From Planctomycetaceae bacterium (GTDB lineage: Bacteria; Planctomycetota; Planctomycetia; Pirellulales; Thermoguttaceae), in NCBI GenBank assembly GCA_003509805.1, contig DOMV01000017.1, forward strand, positions 2,644 through 12,276: 9,633 nucleotides of DNA. The letters run 5' to 3'. A model generated the notes under the pieces. That model saw only the letters and a program-made list of their open reading frames with translations. It had not been told where the DNA came from and did not search any database. The translations under genes and the position numbers were made by a program. Of the stretch, positions 1 to 4,773 are shown piece by piece. Each line of letters opens with the position of its first letter. The stretch's first letter is position 1.

Positions 1-50
1 ACGAGCCGGGAACTGTGTTCCCGGTCACGGGGATACAATCCCCGGCTCGT
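1..50. repeat. REP-like nested palindrome (cloverleaf-type inverted repeat)
   Basis: Fifty bases form a perfectly nested inverted repeat. An outer 7-bp stem (ACGAGCC at 1-7 with GGCTCGT at 44-50) encloses two hairpins, GGGAAC-TGT-GTTCCC (8-22) and GGGGAT-ACA-ATCCCC (29-43), separated by the six bases GGTCAC. The two hairpin loops (TGT and ACA) are complementary to each other. Such compact structure is typical of REP/palindromic unit repeats scattered in bacterial genomes. Here it lies inside an open reading frame and supplies the residues just before a prepilin cleavage motif. Only one copy is in this window, so its dispersed-repeat nature is inferred from structure alone. The element may extend before base 1. 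Confidence 0.7.
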
Positions 51-1230
51 TGGCTTTACGCTCGTCGAGCTTCTCGTCGTCATCGCGATCATCGGCACCT
101 TGGTCGCCCTTCTTTTGCCCGCCGTGCAGGCAGCGCGGGAAGCCGCCCGGCGTATGCAGTGCAGCAATCATCTCAAGCAAATGGGATTGGCCATCCATAA
201 CTTTGAAAATGCCAAGCAGGCGTTGCCACCGGCCCATCTCGGTACGGCGAAGGCGAATCTTTTCATCTTGATTACGCCCTACATGGAACTTCAGACCGTC
301 TACGACCTGTATCTTGCCAGGAATACGCACGGTAATTTTACGAACAATGCGACCAATGCGACGGGAAAACTGGACCTTTGCCTTTGGACCGCCTGGGGGG
401 GACGCAACGGCGGTACCCTGCTGACACAGGAGGAAAAAAAATCGTTGGCCTCCATTCCCGCCTATTTCTGTCCCTCTCGCCGGGCGGCCGGGGATTATGT
501 GGATGCGAATCCGGACGGAACATACGGCACACGCACGGGCCCCCGGGGCGATTACAGCATTCTCTACACGGCTCGTGACGGTTGTATTCCGGCACCTGAA
601 GGTATCGTGCTTAGCGGAGGGGAAACGGCACAGAAGAATTGGGGGGCAAGTCGCTGTGCCGCCAATTGCGTCGACGGTCCATTTCGGATCGCGTCAATTA
701 AATATGTAGCGGCCAATTCCGGTGATTGGGCCGCCCGATTCGATACTTGGGAAGCCCGGGATTCCATGGCTTGGCTCGCCGATGGGACAAGCAACCAGTT
801 GCTGATCGGCGAAAAATACATTCCCAACGATGTCCTCGGCGTTTGCGATCAAGTGATCGACGGCTATGACGCCGGGGGCACTTCCCAGAAGAACAACCGG
901 AAGACGCTCGTCGATTGTTGCATGTTCTATTGGAATGGAAATGAACCCTTTACCTACATGGGTTTCTTTGCCTATGACAGAAATACGAACGCGAACGGTG
1001 AGATTACAGGCGGGAATGCCTTGGCACGCGGACCGATGCAATATGTCGAGGTCGGAGGTCGGATTTTCAATAATTGGCCCTACATGTTTTCGTTTGGCAG
1101 TTCTCATCCCGGTATATGCCACTTCCTGGTGGGAGACGGGGCGGTCCGAAGCATTGCCGTAACGGCGGATCCGAATCTGTTGGCCCATTTGGGCGTGGTG
1201 AACGATGGTCGCAACGTGGCGATGCCGTAA
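1..1230 (+). CDS. DUF1559 pseudopilin-like protein, 5' end outside window
   Basis: The frame is open from base 1, and no ATG, GTG or TTG occurs in frame before the prepilin motif, so the start lies upstream. 409 residues are visible. Residues 18-23 (GFTLVE) are the type IV prepilin/pseudopilin signal, with cleavage expected between G18 and F19 and the conserved Glu at mature position 5. A hydrophobic helix follows, then the family hallmark LLPAVQAAREAARR and CSNHLKQMGLA. The C terminus has the H-X9-DG motif (His369 to Asp379-Gly380), which marks the planctomycete DUF1559 (SBP_bac_10-like) family. Family members are thought to be exported or assembled by a type II/type IV pilus-like machine and anchored by the N-terminal helix; their exact function is unknown. 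The residue before the cleavage Gly is Val rather than the usual Lys/Arg, because the palindrome at 1-50 encodes the leader. A small lipoprotein gene follows 102 bases downstream, possibly co-transcribed. Confidence 0.93.
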   Translation, partial: TSRELCSRSRGYNPRLVGFTLVELLVVIAIIGTLVALLLPAVQAAREAARRMQCSNHLKQMGLAIHNFENAKQALPPAHLGTAKANLFILITPYMELQTVYDLYLARNTHGNFTNNATNATGKLDLCLWTAWGGRNGGTLLTQEEKKSLASIPAYFCPSRRAAGDYVDANPDGTYGTRTGPRGDYSILYTARDGCIPAPEGIVLSGGETAQKNWGASRCAANCVDGPFRIASIKYVAANSGDWAARFDTWEARDSMAWLADGTSNQLLIGEKYIPNDVLGVCDQVIDGYDAGGTSQKNNRKTLVDCCMFYWNGNEPFTYMGFFAYDRNTNANGEITGGNALARGPMQYVEVGGRIFNNWPYMFSFGSSHPGICHFLVGDGAVRSIAVTADPNLLAHLGVVNDGRNVAMP

Positions 1231-1291
1231 GGCATGAAGTTCATGCGCCACCCGGCACGGTGTTCATGCGCCGACGGCTACGCCGCCCGGC
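1231..1291. repeat. GC-rich intergenic repeat with short palindrome
   Basis: Directly after the DUF1559 stop codon lies GCATGAA-G-TTCATGC (1232-1246), a perfect 7-bp inverted repeat. The 11-mer GTTCATGCGCC occurs twice (1239-1249 and 1262-1272), each time followed within a few bases by CCCGGC. A small CGGC-TAC-GCCG stem is also present at 1275-1285. It may be a degenerate intergenic repeat unit or act as a weak transcription barrier; no T-run follows. No second copy is in the window. Confidence 0.35.
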
Positions 1292-1302
1292 TAAACTATC
1301 CA

Positions 1303-1328
1303 TCAACATATTGCATTTCAACATATTG
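1303..1328. repeat. Tandem 11-bp direct repeat upstream of lipoprotein gene
   Basis: TCAACATATTG occurs twice (1303-1313 and 1318-1328) with a 15-bp period. The copies sit only five bases before the chosen start codon of the lipoprotein gene, in an AT-rich island unlike the surrounding GC-rich DNA. They occupy the place where a promoter or regulator site would be expected, but no function can be assigned. Confidence 0.5.
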
Positions 1329-1332
1329 TACT

Positions 1333-1719
1333 ATGCGAACACTCCATTTGCTTGCGATTCTCTCCCTGCTTGTTTTCACCGGTTGCCATGATCCGCACGT
1401 TTCCGGCCACGTCAAATTTTCCGATGGCACACCGCTCACAGGTGGTGTCGTCATCCTTCAAAATGAGACGAGCCAGGGGATCGGGGAAATCTATCCGGAT
1501 GGGTCCTTTACGATGTACCAATACAAACCGGGCGACGGTTTGAAGCGGGGACAGTACAAGGGCTATATTTCCGGTGCGGTCATAGCCGACGACGCGGGCA
1601 ATACGACATCGCTGATCCCGGCAAAGTACGCCGACATGAGTGCTTCGGGAATCACATACGATTCCGATAAAGACAAGGGCAAGCTCGATATCGTCATTGA
1701 TGCCAAGCCGCCGAACTGA
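1333..1719 (+). CDS. Small lipoprotein with carboxypeptidase-regulatory-like fold
   Basis: A 128-residue protein begins at ATG 1333. The start is chosen because MRTLHLLAILSLLVFTGC is a textbook lipoprotein signal: a short basic n-region, a hydrophobic core, and the modified cysteine at residue 18. The lipobox FTGC has Phe at -3, which is less usual but tolerated. The mature part opens with VSGHVKFSDGTPLTGGVVIL and continues with GEIYPDGSFTMY. This is the pattern of planctomycete lipoproteins with a carboxypeptidase-regulatory-like/transthyretin-type beta-sandwich (G-x-V-x-F/Y-x-DG-x-P ... G-x-F). It is probably lipid-anchored in the envelope facing the periplasm. Such genes very often follow DUF1559 genes in planctomycetes, which fits the layout here; their role is unknown. 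No Shine-Dalgarno is visible. The frame is open back to 1234, but that extension would bury the signal peptide and is rejected. Confidence 0.82.
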   Translation: MRTLHLLAILSLLVFTGCHDPHVSGHVKFSDGTPLTGGVVILQNETSQGIGEIYPDGSFTMYQYKPGDGLKRGQYKGYISGAVIADDAGNTTSLIPAKYADMSASGITYDSDKDKGKLDIVIDAKPPN

Positions 1720-1723
1720 GGCG

Positions 1724-1744
1724 CCTGCCGATGGAAGCGGCAGG
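1724..1744 (+). terminator. Stem-loop after lipoprotein gene, possible terminator
   Basis: A perfect hairpin CCTGCCG (1724-1730), loop of 7, CGGCAGG (1738-1744) starts four bases after the lipoprotein stop codon. It is followed by TTCCCC rather than a T-run, so it is a weak intrinsic terminator at best, though it could still stabilise the mRNA 3' end. Confidence 0.4.
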
Positions 1745-1768
1745 TTCCCCGACGACCCGAAGCCCGGC

Positions 1769-1796
1769 TTGAACGGCGACGGGAATTGGTATAGAT
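1769..1796 (+). promoter_or_regulatory. Possible sbcD promoter close to the start codon
   Basis: TTGAAC (1769-1774) lies 15 bases before TATAGA (1790-1795). The -10-like box ends only eight bases before ATG 1804, so a transcript from it would begin at or next to the start codon and be leaderless. No Shine-Dalgarno is present, which agrees with a leaderless reading. Spacing is short and the match is moderate. Confidence 0.3.
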
Positions 1797-1803
1797 TGAG
1801 CGG

Positions 1804-3108
1804 ATGAAGATTCTGCATACATCGGATTGGCACCTGGGACGCATGCTCCTGGGACGTTCCCGGTACGGGGAATTCCGCCTGTTCCTCGATTGGCTGCTCG
1901 AAAAAATCGTCGAGCGGCAAATCGACGTGCTACTGGTCGCCGGCGACGTGTTCGATACGCAAACACCGGGCCCGCGGGTCCAACGGCTGTATTATGAATT
2001 CCTTCACCGGCTTTCCGGAACCGGTTGCCGTCATGTCGTCGTCATCGGCGGCAACCACGATTCGCCGCAATTGCTCGACGCGCCCGGGGAACTGCTGCGG
2101 AGGATCAACGTTCACGTCGTCGGGGGCGTCGACATCGCCGGGGACGGCTGCGCGAATGTGGAACGGGAACTCCTCCTGCTTCGCGGCAACGACGGCGCGC
2201 CGGAACTGATCGTCTGCGCCGTGCCGTTCCTGCGGGAAAGGGAAATCAGTTGGTCCGAGGCCGGGGATTCCGCAACGGAAAAAGAACGACGGTTGACCGG
2301 CGCGATTCGGGATCATTACGCGGAAATCGCCGAAAAAGCCGGAAAATTACGGGCGGAAATCGAACGGGAACACGGAACCCGACTCCCGATCGTCGGCATG
2401 GGCCATCTTTTCGCCGTCGCCGCCCGGGAGCGGGAATTGTTCTCTTCCGTTTCCGAAAACGACGCCGAAAAACGGTGCTCACTTACCGGTGAAGGGGTCC
2501 GGGAACTCTATGTCGGTTCGCTCGGCGCCGTCGACGCGAGCCATTTTCCGGCGGATTTCGACTACATGGCCCTGGGACATCTTCACATCGCGCGACGTGT
2601 CGGGAGCGAAACGGTCCGGTATTCCGGTTCGCCGCTCCCGATGGGTTTCGGCGAAGGAAGCCAACGGAAATATCTCGTGGAATCGACGTATGCCGACGGG
2701 GCGATGTCTGTCGGGTTGATCGAGGTGCCGCGATTTTCACACCTTGTCTCGATCGCCGGGAGCCGCGAGGAAATCCGCGAGGCCGTTGAAAAATGGAAAA
2801 CGTCGCCGTTGCCGGTCTGGATGGATGTCCGGCTGACCGAGCCGCTCGATTCCTTCGGTTTACAGAAAGAACTGGACGCCTGGACCGCCGGAACGCCGAT
2901 CGACATTCTCCGGTTTTTCGTCCCGCGACCGGCCGTCACGCGCATGTCGTCGGTCGCCTTGGAAATCGACATGCTCGACGAACACCATCTTTTCAAACGG
3001 CGCCTCGACCGGGCGAACATTCCTGAAAACGACCGTGAACCCTATGTTCGCCGTTACAAGGAAATCCTGTTTTCGCTCGCGGAAGAATCGAGAGCCAATA
3101 ATCAATAA
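1804..3108 (+). CDS. sbcD: SbcD/Mre11-family DNA double-strand-break nuclease subunit
   Basis: This 434-residue protein is of usual SbcD length and carries the metallophosphoesterase motifs in order: Asp8 and His10 in HTSDWHLGR, Asp48 in AGDVFD, Asn84-His85-Asp86 in GGNHDSP, His201 in GMGHLF, and His259/His261 in ALGHLHI. The YSGSPLPMGFGE segment near residue 273 is also typical. Residues about 300-434 form the C-terminal capping and partner-binding region. SbcD is the Mn-dependent nuclease half of the SbcCD (Mre11-Rad50) complex, which cuts hairpins, palindromes and protein-blocked DNA ends. ATG 1804 begins the conserved MKILHTSDWHLG, so the start is secure. In many bacteria sbcC follows directly; here the next gene is a convergent peptidase, so the SbcC partner must be encoded elsewhere. 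No Shine-Dalgarno is seen. Confidence 0.95.
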   Translation: MKILHTSDWHLGRMLLGRSRYGEFRLFLDWLLEKIVERQIDVLLVAGDVFDTQTPGPRVQRLYYEFLHRLSGTGCRHVVVIGGNHDSPQLLDAPGELLRRINVHVVGGVDIAGDGCANVERELLLLRGNDGAPELIVCAVPFLREREISWSEAGDSATEKERRLTGAIRDHYAEIAEKAGKLRAEIEREHGTRLPIVGMGHLFAVAARERELFSSVSENDAEKRCSLTGEGVRELYVGSLGAVDASHFPADFDYMALGHLHIARRVGSETVRYSGSPLPMGFGEGSQRKYLVESTYADGAMSVGLIEVPRFSHLVSIAGSREEIREAVEKWKTSPLPVWMDVRLTEPLDSFGLQKELDAWTAGTPIDILRFFVPRPAVTRMSSVALEIDMLDEHHLFKRRLDRANIPENDREPYVRRYKEILFSLAEESRANNQ

Positions 3109-3151
3109 CGAGGGTCAAGCGGGTCTCTTCATGACGGCTGAATTGCCTGCG

Positions 3152-3182
3152 TTCCTCCCCTTCCCCTCTCCCTTCCCCTTCT
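3152..3182. repeat. 31-bp polypyrimidine/polypurine tract between convergent genes
   Basis: An uninterrupted run of C and T on the + strand (only purines on the other strand) fills the gap between the 3' ends of sbcD and the M42 peptidase gene. The central part, around CTTCCCCTCTCCCTTC, is nearly mirror-symmetric, the composition that favours intramolecular triplex (H-DNA). The short gap holds no hairpin terminator that I can see for either gene. Confidence 0.7.
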
Positions 3183-3185
3183 GAA

Positions 3186-4250
3186 CTACGGGACGTACGA
3201 GACGTCCGGCGAGACCGATTCGCAATAGCGGGCCAGCAGGTCGGCGGCATGATCCATATCGTCCAGGGAAACGATTTCGACCGGCGAGTGCATGTACCGG
3301 TTCGGGATGCACACCAGCGCCACGGCGACTCCGCTCCGATTCACCTGGATCACGTTGGCCTCGGTCCCGGTCGCCCGGCCTTCGGCATTGAATTGAATCG
3401 GGATATCGTTTTCCGCCGCGATGCGCGACATGGCGTTGACGAGCTTCGTGTTCATGTTCGGGCCGCGCGCAAGTACGGGACCGGCCCCCATTTTGATTTC
3501 GCCGTTTTGTTTTTTTTCGATGGTCGGGCAATCCGTCGCATGGGTCACGTCGACGGCGATGCCGATGTGCGGAGCAATCCCGAACGCGCTGGTTTTCGCC
3601 CCCCGGAGCCCGATTTCCTCCTGGACCGTCGAAACGGCGAAAACGCCGACTTCCGGGTGCAGCCGGGCCGGATCAATCCGACGAAAGGCTTCCATGACGA
3701 CCCACATGCCGGCTTTGTCGTCGGTCGCCGGGGAACAAATCCGGCCGTTGAGCAATTCGCGGTATTCCAGTTCGACGGTGACGGGATCGGCAATCGTGAC
3801 GTGCCGCTCCGCATCTTCCTTGTTCGCCGCGCCGATATCGATCCAGAGGTCCTGGATTTTCGGGACTTTTTTCCGATCCTCGTCGTTCATCAGGTGGATC
3901 GGTTTTTTCCCGAGCACGCCGTCGAGGGGCCCGGTTTGGGTCCAAACTTTAACGCGTTGTCCGACCAATTGAATCGGATCCCAGCCGCCGACGGCGGTGA
4001 CGTAAAGAAACCCCTCGGAATCGATGTAATTGACGAGGAGCCCGATCTGGTCGCAGTGGCCGGAAAGCATGACCCTGGTGCCCGCGTCGGGGTGCCGGGC
4101 TGCGACGAGGTTGCCGTGAACGTCGGTTCGAACGCTTTCGGCATGAGGTCCGATGTAATCGCGAACAATCCGTTGCACCGGTTCTTCGAATCCGGTCGTG
4201 CCGGGAGTACGCAAGACGTTGTAAAAAAATTCTTTCGCGGTTTCGTGCAT
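3186..4250 (-). CDS. M42-family metallo-aminopeptidase (FrvX/endoglucanase-M type)
   Basis: A 354-residue protein matching the M42 (TET/glutamyl aminopeptidase) family in length and motif spacing. Predicted metal and catalytic residues are His65 and Asp67 (SGHCDQIG), Asp177 (TDDKAG), the Glu211-Glu212 pair (VQEEIGLRGA), Asp234 (AVDVTHATD) and His321 (YMHSPVE). A substrate-region element, ATGTEAN, is at 293-299. Enzymes of this family are cytosolic, usually form 12-subunit tetrahedral particles, and trim short peptides from the N terminus with two Zn or Co ions. Members were often misnamed cellulase M. The usual HMDEIG is here HCDQIG, keeping both functional residues. No signal peptide is seen. 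ATG 4250 was chosen; an in-frame TTG at 4259 would add three residues. The gene ends 77 bases from the convergent sbcD end and has no obvious Shine-Dalgarno. Confidence 0.93.
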   Translation of the reverse strand: MHETAKEFFYNVLRTPGTTGFEEPVQRIVRDYIGPHAESVRTDVHGNLVAARHPDAGTRVMLSGHCDQIGLLVNYIDSEGFLYVTAVGGWDPIQLVGQRVKVWTQTGPLDGVLGKKPIHLMNDEDRKKVPKIQDLWIDIGAANKEDAERHVTIADPVTVELEYRELLNGRICSPATDDKAGMWVVMEAFRRIDPARLHPEVGVFAVSTVQEEIGLRGAKTSAFGIAPHIGIAVDVTHATDCPTIEKKQNGEIKMGAGPVLARGPNMNTKLVNAMSRIAAENDIPIQFNAEGRATGTEANVIQVNRSGVAVALVCIPNRYMHSPVEIVSLDDMDHAADLLARYCESVSPDVSYVP

Positions 4251-4332
4251 GATCGGCAAACATCCATCGACGGTTGAGCCCGTCCTTCCCGAAGACGCCC
4301 TTCGTGATGACGGCGCGTCGGTCCGGGGGGCC

Positions 4333-4361
4333 TTTACATCGTTTGTAAAATCGGGTAAATT
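4333..4361 (+). promoter_or_regulatory. Promoter of the tRNA gene, with overlapping inverted repeat
   Basis: TTTACA (4333-4338) and TAAATT (4356-4361) are spaced by 17 bases, a good sigma-70-type arrangement. They place the transcription start about 12 bases before the mature tRNA end. The -35 box is also half of a perfect inverted repeat, TTTACA-TCGTT-TGTAAA (4333-4349), which could be a protein-binding site. A promoter this close suits a single-gene tRNA transcript. Confidence 0.6.
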
Positions 4362-4379
4362 GAGTTGATCGTGTCCTTC

Positions 4380-4453
4380 GGCGGCGTAGCTCAGTTGGTT
4401 AGAGCAGCGGAATCATAATCCGCGTGTCCGGGGTTCGAGTCCCTGCGCCGCTA
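4380..4453 (+). tRNA. tRNA with anticodon CAT, probably elongator tRNA-Met
   Basis: A complete 74-base cloverleaf can be drawn. The acceptor GGCGGCG (4380-4386) pairs with CGCCGCT (4446-4452), with G1-U72 as wobble and A73 as discriminator. The D stem is GCTC/GAGC. The anticodon stem is GCGGA/TCCGC with loop ATCATAA, anticodon CAT at 4414-4416. The variable loop is GTGTC, and the T arm is CGGGG-TTCGAGT-CCCTG. The anticodon stem lacks the three G-C pairs of initiator tRNA and the 1-72 pair is not the initiator mismatch. The G4-C69 and G5-C68 pairs differ from the C-G pairs I recall for lysidine-modified tRNA-Ile. The acceptor resembles the Bacillus subtilis elongator Met tRNA. Elongator Met is therefore preferred and Ile(CAT) is the alternative. 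CCA is not encoded; a T-run follows directly. Confidence 0.93.
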
Positions 4454-4467
4454 TTTTTCTCTTTTTT
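4454..4467 (+). terminator. T-rich tract ending the tRNA transcript
   Basis: TTTTTCTCTTTTTT begins at the base after the discriminator. The stable tRNA acceptor/T-arm helix just before it could serve as the stem of an intrinsic terminator. A separate perfect hairpin CGTCGAT-GCCGCA-ATCGACG (4469-4488) lies after the T-run, so it is in the wrong order to be the stem. Confidence 0.5.
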
Positions 4468-4579
4468 CCGTCGATGCCGCAATCGACGTCGGTCGCGTTC
4501 TTCGGCCGGCCCTCTCCCGGTTGTTCCCTTACGATTGTTTCGGCGACCCGTTCCAAGCAAGCGGACCGCCGTGTTGTGG

Positions 4580-4735
4580 ACCGTAAACGGCATGACAATC
4601 CTCCCCCGCGCATAACCGCCTGCCGCTCGAACGATCCGTTGATGTCATTACACAAACAGAAGTTGGGAGCGAGTGAGTGCGTTAGGCGGACTTGGCCAAA
4701 ATGTTCGTCTCCATCGCGCTCCCAGTATAGACCGG
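4580..4735 (+). repeat. Copy A of a two-copy ~155-bp intergenic element
   Basis: This stretch matches 6910-7062 in the same orientation. From 4617 on the match is close: by hand, 16 substitutions and one single-base gap in 119 positions (about 86% identity). Before 4617 it is looser and needs a two-base gap. Two long pairings are possible in a + strand RNA: 4616-4625 with 4680-4689 (ten positions, one mismatch and one G-U) and TGGGAGCG (4664-4671) with CGCTCCCA (4717-4724, perfect). They interleave, so they would make a pseudoknot or be alternatives. It lies downstream of the tRNA and of the 3' end of the barrel-protein gene. Strand is assigned from the G-U pattern and is an inference. No known RNA family was recognised. 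Confidence 0.85.
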
Positions 4736-4773
4736 CCCTCGTGTCCCGTCAACCCGCTCCCGGACGGTCGCGT

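Larger units (their letters stand above)
4454..4773. other. 320-bp non-coding gap between tRNA and barrel-protein gene
   Basis: No protein gene is supported here. The stretch holds the T-run after the tRNA, a small hairpin at 4469-4488, about 90 bases of unremarkable sequence, and then copy A of the two-copy element (4580-4735). The open + strand frame that crosses it continues antisense through the barrel-protein gene and has no family features. Reading the minus strand from the barrel-protein stop codon, no hairpin with a T-run is seen, so that gene's terminator is not identified. Confidence 0.75.

Noticed and set aside
694..1251. 185-codon open frame on the minus strand
   Set aside because: Antisense to the DUF1559 gene and without recognisable features.
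3249..4277. 342-codon open frame on the + strand
   Set aside because: It is entirely antisense to the M42 peptidase gene, which carries all family motifs; the + frame has no recognisable domain and is a codon-bias artefact of GC-rich DNA.
4380..4453. Initiator tRNA-fMet
   Set aside because: The anticodon stem lacks the three consecutive G-C pairs, and position 1-72 is a G-U wobble rather than the initiator mismatch.
4469..4488. Hairpin CGTCGAT-GCCGCA-ATCGACG as the tRNA terminator
   Set aside because: The T-run lies before the hairpin rather than after it, and on the other strand the hairpin is followed by A's, so it fits an intrinsic terminator in neither direction.
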